Shown here: piece by piece, positions 43,901 to 52,268 of the stretch
Layout: each line of letters starts with the position of its first letter
Position numbering within the stretch: position 1 is the stretch's first letter
Assembly (NCBI RefSeq): GCF_014645815.1
Contig: NZ_BMML01000006.1
Span: 46,587 to 110,586, forward strand
Direction of reading: 5' to 3'
Source of the DNA: Streptomyces fuscichromogenes
Lineage (GTDB): Bacteria; Actinomycetota; Actinomycetes; Streptomycetales; Streptomycetaceae
Length of the DNA stretch: 64,000 nt
The notes under the pieces: model-generated
What the model saw: only the letters and a program-made list of their open reading frames with translations
Databases searched by the model: none
What the model was told of the DNA's origin: nothing
Position numbers and translations under genes: made by a program

Positions 43901-44277
43901 TGCAGCACCGGCGTCCACTCCCGCCGCCCGTGCGCCGCGCGCGCCTGGGCGACCCGGGCGTCGAACACGTCGACGTCCAGTTCACCGTCGTCGACCCGCA
44001 GCAGGTAACCGGGCGGTACGGCCCGCAGCCGCTCCGGGTCGTCGAGGAGCCGGCGCAGCCGGGCGACGTGGTTGTGCAGCGAGGCGCGCGCCGACACCGG
44101 GGGCGCCCCGCCCCACAGTGCCTCCCTGAGCGACTCCACGGAGACGACCCGCCCCGCCTCCAGGAGCAGCGCGGCGAGCAGCGCGCGCACCTTGGGGCTG
44201 CCGATGGGCCGCACGTCGGACGCGTCGTAGAGAACCGGAGGTCCCAGCAGTCCGAACCGCAGCTCGTACCGCCGCAT
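40924..44277 (-). CDS. AfsR-like regulator: SARP/BTAD plus NB-ARC plus TPR
   Basis: About 1117 residues. An OmpR-type winged helix (1-95) and BTAD (96-250) form the SARP part; a Pro/Ala-rich linker (250-400) follows; the NTPase has GMAGVGKTAL (405-414), LLLLDDA and TSRSPL; TPR repeats occupy the last 350 residues (YAHLSLGEPAAAATHFEESL). Oddities: residues 275-298 are encoded by a copy of the interspersed repeat, and residues 713-730 are three THNDDR units from an 18-bp tandem repeat. Start ATG 44277; ATG 44289 is possible. Targets unknown; AfsR homologues control secondary metabolism. Confidence 0.9.
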   Translation of the reverse strand: MRRYELRFGLLGPPVLYDASDVRPIGSPKVRALLAALLLEAGRVVSVESLREALWGGAPPVSARASLHNHVARLRRLLDDPERLRAVPPGYLLRVDDGELDVDVFDARVAQARAAHGRREWTPVLHACAEALALWRGTPLGGLPADIGGLAFVQRLEEARLLLLEWRYDAELALAGPRLGGVVPELAALVAEYPLREAYHRQLMLALHRTGRQAEALAVHRDLRSRLREELGIEPSPSVRRAHVEVLRGSGTVGEAPPYEGTAPRAARDGDGAGAGARFPTPRRGAPTGRRPKAEGAAPIAPGSTRDDPPTPRPAQLPPPPPHFTGRTPTTKELTDALAPTGPVPRAAADGESAPQGPPAPDHETVTGGTGGKTPAEGEAEATTPPAPALAPTPAPTPAVAVISGMAGVGKTALALHVAHHLRDRFPDGQLYVNLHGATPGVPPLAPGQALAALLRDLGADPRQIPEHPDAAAALLRSLLAPTRTLLLLDDAANAAQVRPLLPGGPGCAVIVTSRSPLTALDGAHRVPLGPLTGEDSAALLRAVSGRHEIDAGHPLVGLTGRLPLALRVVAARLAARRALTPDVLASQLAATEGRLHHLEYDDLSVRRSLAVAHDALTASERAPDRDAALVLRHLGALDLPTYGAPLIARLTGTDEHRAEAALDRLVDVALLEETAYGRYTPHDLVRDFARELAEEPHDTDRTDGTGRTDHTHNDDRTHNDDRTHNDDRTHGPDRTEAALTALRWFAAVAERALVAIVEPGLDQGDRRRPTPAQPPEHQPYAAALPPFEHAEHAFAWGDMELENIVALVARYTDTTDARIDAYLATLVRLLYPYVLRSGRVAEMEVLGSTALAAARRLGDEPAEAYALGDLAGLRFLTGRQREALALTEGALALWRRLGAASWIRRALNNRGLLLEGLGRYEESGEALRQSLAYSRQLNDPYGEAVTHSHLGNLYEHTDPRAAIEQHRHSLAIGDAIGAVIVQHSAHCNIGYAHLSLGEPAAAATHFEESLRILGGHGDWHGESQTRLGLVRALRALGRTDAAHRECAELLGRADARADHYSGGLARHQLGLLLREQGRTGEANGVWREALTALDGTDEPDVLTELRDLLATGDRSG
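42087..42140 (-). repeat. three perfect 18-bp tandem repeats inside the SARP/NB-ARC gene
   Basis: GGGTGCGGTCGTCGTTGT three times without mismatch, encoding THNDDR repeats in a linker between the NTPase and TPR parts. Copy number is likely variable between strains. Confidence 0.85.
43410..43470 (-). repeat. interspersed repeat copy embedded in a coding linker
   Basis: On the minus strand GCGCGGTTCCCCACACCCC is followed by GAAGGGGCGCGC, matching the intergenic element with its hairpin arms. It is in frame and translated within the disordered linker of the SARP regulator. Confidence 0.55.
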
Positions 44278-44693
44278 CACTCCGCCCATCGCCTTCCCGA
44301 ACGGCGGATGTACCCGCCGGTCCTGGGTCCTGGCGGAATTCCATCCCGCTGGGGATGGGTTCCCGCCATCTTCTCTGTGCCGGTCGGAGCCGGAATCCGC
44401 TGGGCTTCCGGCCTGTCCCCGGAACCGTACGGCGGCTTCTCGCCAACCGGTTCGCGACCTCCGGGAGAACCGCTGGCCACATGTTAGCGATCCGTTGGCG
44501 AGCACTGATGTGATCTTCGCATCGGATCGGGTCCAACGGTGCGCGCGTGCATCGCGTAACTCGGGGGAGTGTCGCCGCAGGCCTGGTCCGGGGACGCGAG
44601 AGGGTTCCGGTCGGCGGAGGTGATCGACCGGGACCCTCGTCCCGCCCCTCACTGTCCTCCCCTCTCCTCCCCTCCCGGGAACGGATCGCGGTT
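44278..44693 (-). other. 416-bp intergenic region upstream of the first SARP gene
   Basis: No coding region supported. A hairpin CCATCCC-GCTG-GGGATGG lies at 44341-44358, 64 bp upstream of the SARP start. The rest should include its promoter and the 3' end of the glycosyltransferase transcript; I see no clear consensus. Confidence 0.5.
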
Positions 44694-45587
44694 TCAGACG
44701 ACGGGTGGGCGGCCCAGGCGCGTGAGGTGCCAGACCGTGCGCCAGCGCATCGGGCGGCGCTCCCCGGCCGGTTCGCGTATTCCCTCGACGAAGCCCGCGA
44801 ACCAGGCACGCAGGCCGCCCGACGACCGGGTGCGCAGGAGCGTGATCAGTATCCAGACGCCCAGGTGGACCGGGATCAGCGGCAGGGGCAGCCGACGGCG
44901 GGTCAGCCAGACCCGGTTGCGGGCGGTGACCCGGAAGTAGACGGCGTGCCGGGCGGGCGAGGTCCTGGGGTGCTGGAGGAGCAGTTCGGGCGCGTAGAGG
45001 ATCTTCCAGCCGGCGTCGGCGGCCCGCCAGGCGAGGTCGGTCTCCTCGTGGGCGAAGAAGAACTCGGCGGGCCAGTCGCCGATCTCGGCGAGCATGTCCA
45101 TCCGCAGGGCGTGGCCGCCGCCCAGGAACCCGGTCACGTAACCCCCGCGCATCGGGTCGGCGTTGCCGACGCGCGGCACGTGCCGACGCTGGGTCACGCC
45201 GCGCTCGTCGGCGATCCGGAAGCCGACGATGCCGAGCCGGGGGTCGGCCGCGAACAGGTCGCGGACCTGCCGGAACACCTCGACGTCGACGAGCAGTCCG
45301 TCGTCGTCGAGTTCGACGACGACGTCCACGTCACCGAAGGAACGCAGTGCGGCGAGGGCGACGTTGCGGCCGCCTGGGCAGCCGATGTTGTCCTCGACGT
45401 CGACGGTGGTGACCTCGCCGGGCAGGTCGAGGCGGCGGGCGAACTCGGGCAGCCGGCAGCCGTTGCCGACGATCACGATGCGGTCGGGGGCGAGGTCCTG
45501 CTTGGCAACGGACCTGAGCAGGGCGTCGACTTCGTCGGGCCGGTTCCCCATGGTCACGACGGCGACCCCGAGCCTCGGCTCCTGCAT
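44694..45587 (-). CDS. family 2 glycosyltransferase
   Basis: A 297-residue GT-A enzyme of GT2, similar to rhamnosyl/galactofuranosyl transferases. The N-terminal LGVAVVTMGNRPDEVDALLRS opens the nucleotide fold; VVVELDDDGLL is the DXD region near residue 95; FFFAHEETDLAWRAADAG near 185 is the catalytic-base segment. A hydrophobic stretch near the C-terminus (PVHLGVWILITLL) suggests membrane association. Start ATG 45587; the longer frame encodes only a Pro/Val repeat. Acceptor unknown. Divergent from the second SARP gene. Confidence 0.9.
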   Translation of the reverse strand: MQEPRLGVAVVTMGNRPDEVDALLRSVAKQDLAPDRIVIVGNGCRLPEFARRLDLPGEVTTVDVEDNIGCPGGRNVALAALRSFGDVDVVVELDDDGLLVDVEVFRQVRDLFAADPRLGIVGFRIADERGVTQRRHVPRVGNADPMRGGYVTGFLGGGHALRMDMLAEIGDWPAEFFFAHEETDLAWRAADAGWKILYAPELLLQHPRTSPARHAVYFRVTARNRVWLTRRRLPLPLIPVHLGVWILITLLRTRSSGGLRAWFAGFVEGIREPAGERRPMRWRTVWHLTRLGRPPVV

Positions 45588-45728
45588 GCCCCTCACCCCA
45601 TCCGGCCGACGGCGGCAGCCGCACCTGTCACCAGGATGGCCATTGTTCACCAAGACGTCACCACTGGTAGGTCGATACTCCATAAATGGGCCTGTCCTGT
45701 GGCGGTGCCCGGCGGGCGCCCAGGCGGG

Positions 45729-45776
45729 GGGTACGGAGACGGGTACGGGCAGGGGTACAGGCAGGGGTACGGGCAC
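45729..45776 (+). repeat. 12-bp imperfect tandem repeats in a divergent promoter region
   Basis: Four units of the form GGTACGGGCAGG (variants GGTACGGAGACG, GGTACAGGCAGG, GGTACGGGCACG) lie between the glycosyltransferase and second SARP genes, 50-100 bp upstream of the SARP ATG. Could be binding-site iterons or a simple repeat. Confidence 0.6.
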
Positions 45777-45826
45777 GCGGCGGAGCGTCTCGGTGGGGGC
45801 CGGGCGGCGCTGTAAATTGGCACATC

Positions 45827-48800
45827 ATGCTCTCTGTTCAGGTCCTGGGGCCGATCGGTGCCGACATCGACGGTGCACCGGTCCACCTGGGCAGCCCCCG
45901 GCAACGCGCGGTCCTCGCGCTCCTGCTGGCGAGCCGCGGCCGGGTGGTCCCCGTCGACCGGCTCATCGACCGGCTGTGGCGGGAGCGGCCCCCGGCGAAG
46001 GCGGCGGCCTCCCTGCACGTCTACGTCTCGAACCTGCGCCGCGCGCTCGAACCCGGCCGGGCGCCCCGCACCCCCGCCGGTGTCCTGCTCAGCGTCGCCC
46101 CCGGGTACGCGTTGCGGCTGCCCGAGGAGGCGGTCGACGCCTGGCGGTTCGAGGCGGCGGTACGGCAGGCCCGTACCGCGCCTCCGGCCGAGGCCCGGCA
46201 GCTGCTGGAGGAGGCCATCGGGTGGTGGCACGGGACGGCGTACGGCGAGTGGGCCGACGAGGAGTGGGCGGCCGCCGAGGCGGCCCGGCTGGACGATCTG
46301 CACCTCACGGCACGGGAGTTGGCGATCGGGGCGACCCTCGCGTCCGGGGCCCCGGCGGAGGCGGTACCGACGGCCGAGGCGCTGGTGCGGGAGCATCCGC
46401 TGCGCGAGGAGGGCTGGCGGCTGCTGGCCCTCGGGCTGTGGGCCGGCGGGCGCCGCGCCGACGCGCTGGCCGAGCTGCGCCGCGCCGCCGCCGTCATGGC
46501 CGACGAACTCGGCCTGGGTCTGGGCGACGCCCTGACCGAACTGGAGCACGCGCTGCTGACGGGGCGGACCGAGATCCTGCGCGCGTCGGTGCCGTCGGCC
46601 GCGACGGTCCTGCGCACACCGACGCCGACGCCCGCGACGACCCCGCGCACACCGACCCCGCCCGCTTCCTCGAACCCGCCCACTTCCGAGAACCCGCCCG
46701 GGCCGGTGCCGCCCTCTGCCGCGCCGCCTCCGGCCGACCCGCTCCGGCCGTTCACGGACTCCGGCGCGACCCCGGCCGACCCGCGCGGACCGTTCGCGGA
46801 CTCCGGGGCGGCACGGGCTGCCCTGCCCGAGCAGTTCGCGGACTCCGGGGCGGCACCCGCCGACCCGCGCGGACCGTTCACGGTCTCCGGGGCGTCGACC
46901 TCCGACGTCTGCGGGCCGCTCACGCACACCGGGACAGAACCGGCCGCCCCCACCACGCCGTTCGCGGGCTCGGGGGCAGCGTCGGCGCAGCCGACCACGT
47001 CGTTCGCGGGCTCCGGGGTGGCGGTCGTCGGCCCGGCGCTCCCGTTCGTGGACCCCGTGGGTGCCGCGTCGCCGGGCGAGGATCTTTTCGTGGGGCGGGA
47101 CGGTGAGTTGCGGGACCTGGGCGAGGTGGCGCGGGACGCGCGGCGGGGCGGTGGTGTCGTCCTGGTGACCGGGGAGGCCGGCGCAGGGAAGTCCGCGCTG
47201 CTCGGCCGGTACCGGCTGTGGCTGCGGGAGCAGGGCTGGACCGTGGTGGTCGGCCGTTGCCCCGAGTTCGACGGCGCGCCCTCCGCCTGGGCCTGGGTGG
47301 AGGCGCTCGGCGCGCTCGCCCGCCGCGTGCCGCCCACCGACCCGGACGCGCTCGGCGCCCTGCTCCGGGAGGCCGGCTACGGCGAACGGGGCGGCACCGG
47401 GTTCCCGGGCCCGGACGGCGGGGCCGCGTCGGCCGGGCGGTTCCGGCTGCACCGGGCGTTCGGCGCCTGGCTGCGGGAGGCCGCCGCGGAGGCGCCGCTG
47501 GCAGTCGTCGTCGACGACCTGCACCGGGCGGACGGCGAGACGCTGGCCCTGCTGGAACGCGCCGCCGAGCTGGTCGGCTCACCGGTGCTGGTGATCGCTG
47601 CCTATCGCCCCGTCGACGCGGCGGACCGGCTGACCAAGACCCTCGGCGCACTCGCCCACCGCTCGCCGTACCGGCTGGCGCTCGGCGGGCTGTCGTTGCC
47701 GGAGGTGGACACGCTGGTCAGCGCGGTGTGCGGGGAGCCGGTCGACGCGGCCATCGTGACCGCGCTCGCCGAGCGCACCGGGGGCAACCCCTTCTACGTC
47801 CGCGAAAGCGCCCGGCTGCTCGCCAGCGAGGGCGCCCTGGTGGCGGTCTCCGAGGTGCCGCAGGGCGTACGCGACGTACTGCGCCGGCGGTTGCGGCAGC
47901 TGCCCGAGGAGGCGGTGGCCGTCCTCCAGCTCGCGTCGGTGGTGGGCCGCGAGACCGAGATCGGTGTCCTCGTCGAGGCCGCCGACCCGGCCCGGCACGG
48001 CGAACACGACGTGCTCGACGCCGTCGAGGCGGCCGTCGTGGCCGGGCTGCTGACCGAACCGGCGCCGGGTGTGGTCCGGTTCGCGCACGCCCTGGTCCGC
48101 GACACCCTCTACACCGACCTGGTCGGCGTACGACGCGCACGGCTGCACGCCCGTCTGGCAGAGGTCCTGCGACGGCGCCGTCCGGACGATCTGGCGGCTC
48201 TCGCGCACCACTTCACGCGGGCCGCGAACGCGCGGACGGCGGCGCTCGGCGTCGAGTACTCGCTGGGCGCGGCCGATCTGGCCGAGCGGCGCTACGCCCA
48301 TGACACCGCGGTCGAACTGCTCACCCAGGCGATCGAGTCCTTCGCGCTGATACCCGCCGCCACCATGGACGCCGACACGGCCGGGGGCGCCGCCGACTGC
48401 GGCCGGGCCGGGCGGCTGGTCGCCCTGCTCGGGCGGCTGTTGCGGGCCGAGATACGGGCCGGGGCCATCGTGGCCGCGCGACACACCCGGCAGCGCGCCC
48501 TGGCGGCGGCCGAGGGGGTCGGGCACGACGAACTGGCGGCAGCGGCCCTCGGCACCTGGATCGGACCGGAGCCGGCCCTGAACGGGGCCCTGAGCGGAGC
48601 GCTGAGCGGAGCGCTGAGCGGAGCGCTGAGCGGAGCGCTGAGCGGGCCGTGGGGGCTCGTCGAACCGGCGGCGGTGTACACCTTCGCCGACCGGCTGATC
48701 GCACGCGCCGACCTGGACCCGGCCGTCCTCGGCAACCTGCCGCCCAGGCCCGCGGACGAGCGGGAGCGCGGCGGCGACGCCGAGGCCGGGGCCGGGGCCG

Positions 48801-49864
48801 GTGCCGGGGCCGGGGCGGGCGCCGGTGAGCGGGCGGAGCGGGTGTCGGAGGCGGCGCGGCGGCTGGCCGTCGCCCGCGCGGTCGGGGACCCGCTGCTGCT
48901 CTCCTGCGCGCTGACCGTGGCGTCCGCCGTCACGCCCGACGGGTTCCCGGACCGCCGCGAGGCGCTGGCGACCGAACTACGGGTGCTCGGGTACGCGCAC
49001 GACCTGCCCGCCAACAGCTGGGTGCGGGAGCACATCGGGGCCATGGCCGCCGGCGCCCGTAACGACGTCGCCCAGGTCCGCCGGCACACCGAGGAGGGCC
49101 GGGCCGTCGCCCGGCGGCACCGGCTGGCGGAGGCGGAGGCCGTCAACCTGACCACCCTGGCCATGCTGGCCCAGGTCCAGGGCCTCTTCGCCGAGTCCGA
49201 GGCCGGCTATGCGGCGGTGCGCGAGCGGCTGCGTTCCCGCGGGTCGCCGTACGGCGACTTCGTGCACGTCCTGGGCCTGACGACCGTACTCCTCGGGCAG
49301 GGTCGCCCGCGGGAGGCCGAACCGCTGCTGCGGGCCCTCCTCGCCGATACCGAAGCCGAAGCCGAGCCGGAGACCGAGCGCGAACACATGCGCTCGCGCA
49401 CCCGCACCCGCACTCACTCCCGCTCGCGCACGCGGGAACCCGAGCGCGAGCCCACCGCCGAGCTCGCTCTCGGGGTGGTCCTCGCCCGGCTGGGCGAGCA
49501 CGAGCAGGCGCACGCGCTCGGCCGGCGCACCGCGGCCGTCGTCCCCCTCGTACCCGACCACCTGTACGGCATCGCTCTGTCCCTCCGGGCCGAACTCGCC
49601 TTCCTGGTGGGCGACATGACCACGGCGCTGGAACTGGTCCCGCTGCTGCTGCCGTTGCGCACCCAGCTCGCCGGTGCCGCCAGCGTCTCGTTCGCCACCC
49701 GCCCGTTCGCCCACTCGCTGGGCGAGTTGTACCGGCTGCTCGGCAACGAGGCGGAGGCCGTACGGCAGTTCGCGCACGCGGAGGAGGTGGCGGGGCAGTG
49801 GGGTTCCCGGCACCTGGTCGCGGCGGCGCGGGCCGCCGCGGAGGGCAGGGCGGGCCGGAGATGA
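45827..49864 (+). CDS. large SARP/BTAD regulator with AAA ATPase domain
   Basis: A 1345-residue regulator. Residues 1-95 form the winged helix (LGPIGADIDGAPVHLGSPRQRAVLALLL), BTAD runs to 250, and a low-complexity linker (255-410) repeats phrases like PADPRGPFADSGA. An AAA-type NTPase follows (Walker A GEAGAGKS near 447; LAVVVDDLHRADGETL as Walker B). Helical repeats fill the rest, interrupted by five LSGA units (about 917-941) and an Ala/Gly run. There is no C-terminal LuxR HTH. Start ATG 45827. It is convergent with the lectin gene, 17 bp apart. Confidence 0.9.
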   Translation: MLSVQVLGPIGADIDGAPVHLGSPRQRAVLALLLASRGRVVPVDRLIDRLWRERPPAKAAASLHVYVSNLRRALEPGRAPRTPAGVLLSVAPGYALRLPEEAVDAWRFEAAVRQARTAPPAEARQLLEEAIGWWHGTAYGEWADEEWAAAEAARLDDLHLTARELAIGATLASGAPAEAVPTAEALVREHPLREEGWRLLALGLWAGGRRADALAELRRAAAVMADELGLGLGDALTELEHALLTGRTEILRASVPSAATVLRTPTPTPATTPRTPTPPASSNPPTSENPPGPVPPSAAPPPADPLRPFTDSGATPADPRGPFADSGAARAALPEQFADSGAAPADPRGPFTVSGASTSDVCGPLTHTGTEPAAPTTPFAGSGAASAQPTTSFAGSGVAVVGPALPFVDPVGAASPGEDLFVGRDGELRDLGEVARDARRGGGVVLVTGEAGAGKSALLGRYRLWLREQGWTVVVGRCPEFDGAPSAWAWVEALGALARRVPPTDPDALGALLREAGYGERGGTGFPGPDGGAASAGRFRLHRAFGAWLREAAAEAPLAVVVDDLHRADGETLALLERAAELVGSPVLVIAAYRPVDAADRLTKTLGALAHRSPYRLALGGLSLPEVDTLVSAVCGEPVDAAIVTALAERTGGNPFYVRESARLLASEGALVAVSEVPQGVRDVLRRRLRQLPEEAVAVLQLASVVGRETEIGVLVEAADPARHGEHDVLDAVEAAVVAGLLTEPAPGVVRFAHALVRDTLYTDLVGVRRARLHARLAEVLRRRRPDDLAALAHHFTRAANARTAALGVEYSLGAADLAERRYAHDTAVELLTQAIESFALIPAATMDADTAGGAADCGRAGRLVALLGRLLRAEIRAGAIVAARHTRQRALAAAEGVGHDELAAAALGTWIGPEPALNGALSGALSGALSGALSGALSGPWGLVEPAAVYTFADRLIARADLDPAVLGNLPPRPADERERGGDAEAGAGAGAGAGAGAGERAERVSEAARRLAVARAVGDPLLLSCALTVASAVTPDGFPDRREALATELRVLGYAHDLPANSWVREHIGAMAAGARNDVAQVRRHTEEGRAVARRHRLAEAEAVNLTTLAMLAQVQGLFAESEAGYAAVRERLRSRGSPYGDFVHVLGLTTVLLGQGRPREAEPLLRALLADTEAEAEPETEREHMRSRTRTRTHSRSRTREPEREPTAELALGVVLARLGEHEQAHALGRRTAAVVPLVPDHLYGIALSLRAELAFLVGDMTTALELVPLLLPLRTQLAGAASVSFATRPFAHSLGELYRLLGNEAEAVRQFAHAEEVAGQWGSRHLVAAARAAAEGRAGRR
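48590..48637 (+). repeat. four perfect 12-bp tandem repeats in the second SARP gene
   Basis: CTGAGCGGAGCG four times, flanked by one degenerate unit on each side (48578 and 48638). It encodes LSGA repeats inside the helical-repeat region. Confidence 0.85.
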
Positions 49865-49881
49865 CGTGACCGCGGCCGGGG

Positions 49882-51045
49882 TCAGGACAGCCGCCACTTC
49901 TGGTTGGACGTGCCGGCGCAGTCCCACAGCTGGAGCCGGGTGCCGTTGGCGGTGCCCGCGTCCTTGGCGTCCACGCACTTGCCGATCACGGAGTTGACCA
50001 GGTCGTGGGAGCTGTTGAGGTTGAACCGCTGGGCCCAGCCGCCGTTGCAGGTCGCCAGCTGGATGACCGCGCCGTTGTCCTGGGAGGCGTTGGCGATGTC
50101 CAGGCACAGGCCCATGGAGCGCACGCTGCCGTCGGACTTGAAGACCCACTTCTGCCAGGCGTCGCCGTCGCACCCCCACAGCCGCAGCGGGGAGCCGTCC
50201 TTGCCTGCGTGGGCGCTCACCTCGATGCACTTCGAGGAGGCGTAGCCGACGATCGCGTCGCCGGAGACGGTGGTGGACGAGGCGGGGTGGGTGGCGGCCG
50301 GCTTGGACGCCGGCTTGCTCGTCGCCGAACTGCCGCTGCCGCCGCTACCGCCGCTGCCGCTCGTGGTGCCGGCGGCTTGGGTGGTCTTGGTGCCGGACGA
50401 CTTGTCCGGGTGGGCGGAGTCCGCAACCGAGGTGGTGTGCGAGCCCTTGTCCTTGCCGGACTTCGTGTTCTTCGGGTCGTGCGAGGGACGGCCGCTGCCG
50501 GACGGCGACGCGGACGCGGAGCCGGCCGGCTGTGCCGAGGCGCCCTCGGCCAGCTGAGGGACGGCGCCGTCACCGACGGCGGCGGCGTGCGGCGTGGAGT
50601 CGTCGTGGTTCGGCAGTGCCATGAACGCGGCGCTGCCGAGGCCGAGGACCAGCAGGGCACAGGCGGCGGCCACGGCTCCGACGAACCGTGCGCCGCGTTC
50701 CGGCCGGGCTTCCCCGGAGTCCGCGTCGTCCCTCGCACCGGGCTGGTCCGGCCGGACCACGGGCGACCGGAACAGCCGTCCGACGCCACCGGCGGGCTCG
50801 GACTCGGCGGCGGCCGCGGGCGTCGCAGCGGGCGTGCGGTCGGGTGCGGGTGCGCTCTCGCCGTCCGGGGCGGACGAGGCCGCGCGGGGTGCCGGCGGTT
50901 CCGTGGCGGGCGCCGGGGAGGCGGGCGTCGCCCCGGCCAGGCGCTCGGACTGGGACTCGGACTCGGTTTCCCGGAGCCACGGCAGCGGCCGTTCCCAGAC
51001 GGCCGGCTCCTCCGGCGTCTCCGGCTGCCCTGCGCTGTGCTCCAT
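49882..51045 (-). CDS. membrane-anchored ricin-type beta-trefoil lectin
   Basis: A 387-residue protein: a disordered Pro/Ala/Glu-rich N-terminus (1-120), one transmembrane segment (FVGAVAAACALLVLGLGSAAFMAL, 122-145), a Ser/Gly/Lys/Thr linker (160-262) and a C-terminal RICIN domain (263-387). The domain has three repeats with QxW-like ends (DAWQKW, GGWAQRF, SNQKW) and cysteines placed for intrarepeat disulfides. With no signal peptide, the lectin is likely outside and the N-terminus cytoplasmic. No fused enzyme, so it may bind cell-wall or surface glycans. Confidence 0.9.
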   Translation of the reverse strand: MEHSAGQPETPEEPAVWERPLPWLRETESESQSERLAGATPASPAPATEPPAPRAASSAPDGESAPAPDRTPAATPAAAAESEPAGGVGRLFRSPVVRPDQPGARDDADSGEARPERGARFVGAVAAACALLVLGLGSAAFMALPNHDDSTPHAAAVGDGAVPQLAEGASAQPAGSASASPSGSGRPSHDPKNTKSGKDKGSHTTSVADSAHPDKSSGTKTTQAAGTTSGSGGSGGSGSSATSKPASKPAATHPASSTTVSGDAIVGYASSKCIEVSAHAGKDGSPLRLWGCDGDAWQKWVFKSDGSVRSMGLCLDIANASQDNGAVIQLATCNGGWAQRFNLNSSHDLVNSVIGKCVDAKDAGTANGTRLQLWDCAGTSNQKWRLS

Positions 51046-51537
51046 GTCCGCCTGCCCGTCTCCGCGTGTGTTGTGCCCCGGCGCGCGAATCTAGGGGCGC
51101 GGCGACGGGTGCCCCGCCGTTCGCCGCGGACTCTGCCCCGCCGAACCGGAAAGCCTTCCCCTGCGGGCCGGTGGGGGTCGCTCGCGCAGTTCCCCGCGCC
51201 CCTTGCGCGTACCACCCGACCGCATCCCACACGACCACGCCGGACATCCCACCCGAAAAAACCACCCCAACCCCATCGCCCCCCACCTGACCCGCACAAC
51301 CCCGTCAGCCCCCCCCCAACCCCATCGACCCCATCGACTCCCACCTGGCCCGCACGACCCCGTCAGCCCCATCGACCCGCACAACCGCGCACCCCGTCAG
51401 CCCCATCGACCCGATCAGGCCCGCACGACCCGGTCAGCCCCTCCGGCCCCGCCTGGCCCCTCCGCCCCCTCCAGCCCCTCCGCCCCCTCCGGCCCCGCCG
51501 GCCCCTCCGGCCCCGCCAGCCCCGCCAGCCCCGTCGG
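51046..51537. repeat. 492-bp noncoding region: interspersed repeat then C-rich strand-asymmetric tract
   Basis: 51171-51204 is another copy of the interspersed element (CGCGCAGTTCCCCGCGCCCC). From about 51215 to 51537 the plus strand is very C-rich and G-poor, with imperfect iterations of CCCCGTCAGCCCCATCGACC and later CCCCTCCGGCCCCGCC. The complementary strand has many GGGG runs. No coding region is supported. It separates the LuxR-type regulator (ends 51538) from the lectin gene. Confidence 0.75.
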
Positions 51538-52164
51538 CTACATCGTTCCCGAGCGTAGGGCGAAGGCGACCGCGTGGGTGCGGTTGCGGAGGCCCAGGCG
51601 GTTCATCATGACGCTGACGATGCTCTTGATGGTGCGCTCGGAGTAGTTCAGCTTCTGGGCGATCTCCGTCGTCTCCAGGCCCTCGGCCAGCAGTCGCAGC
51701 ACGTCGACCTCGCGGGCCTCCAGGCCGGACGTGGTCAGCCCGAGCGGTCCGAGCACGTCGCGCTGGACCGCCCGCAGGTGGTCGACGAGCATCCCCTGGA
51801 CCGGGAGCGGCAGCGCGGCCCCGCCCTCGGCCACCGCCCGGACCGCCTCCACGACCATGTCGTACGTGGTGTCCTGACGCCACATCACCCCGCGCAGCCC
51901 GTGGCGCATCGCGCGCAGCAGGTGGGCGTCGCCGATGTGCCCGGTGACCAGCACGATCCCCAGGCCTGGGTTGGCCGAGCGGGCGGTCACCGACTCCATC
52001 AGCAGCACCGTCTCCTCGCTGACTTCCGGCGTGATCATGAGGACCACGTCCGCGTGCCGGTGCTCCTCCTGGGGCACCACCTTCAGCCCCGGGTACCGGC
52101 GCAGGCACGAGACGGCCCCCTCGCCGGTGATCGGGTCACCGGCGAGGACTGCGATCGAGATCAT
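51538..52164 (-). CDS. LuxR-family regulator with atypical receiver domain
   Basis: A 208-residue NarL-like protein. The C-terminal LuxR HTH is intact (LEAREVDVLRLLAEGLETTEIAQKL, SERTIKSIV; about 138-200). The N-terminal receiver is degenerate: where the phospho-aspartate is expected the sequence reads VVLMITPEV (Ile44/Thr45), and the acidic pair is reduced to AGD. It is likely not phosphorylated and may sense a ligand or act constitutively. Start ATG 52164; ATG 52194 possible. It is divergent from eccC and probably controls the T7SS operon. Confidence 0.9.
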   Translation of the reverse strand: MISIAVLAGDPITGEGAVSCLRRYPGLKVVPQEEHRHADVVLMITPEVSEETVLLMESVTARSANPGLGIVLVTGHIGDAHLLRAMRHGLRGVMWRQDTTYDMVVEAVRAVAEGGAALPLPVQGMLVDHLRAVQRDVLGPLGLTTSGLEAREVDVLRLLAEGLETTEIAQKLNYSERTIKSIVSVMMNRLGLRNRTHAVAFALRSGTM

Positions 52165-52249
52165 CCCCAACGTTCCTGTGTTCCTTCCGGGCATGGGCCG
52201 TCGTACCGGAACGGCGCGCGAGGATCGTCGCCGGACCCCCTTAACGCCG

Positions 52250-52268
52250 ACTTGGCGTGTACTTGGCG
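52250..52268. promoter_or_regulatory. 11-bp-spaced direct repeat between the regulator and eccC
   Basis: ACTTGGCG at 52250-52257 and again at 52261-52268, one helical turn apart. This spacing is typical of SARP and some LuxR-type sites. The 250-bp divergent gap also holds GCGAAGC/GCTTCGC (52266-52294) and TGTCCGC-GGGG-GCGGACA (52295-52312). Confidence 0.5.

Noticed and set aside
44290..44652. N-terminal extension of the first SARP gene
   Set aside because: The added 121 residues are low quality; the winged helix starts right after ATG 44277.
45588..45776. MPVPLPVPLP-type N-terminus for the glycosyltransferase
   Set aside because: It is a translation of the 12-bp repeats; the GT2 fold begins at ATG 45587.
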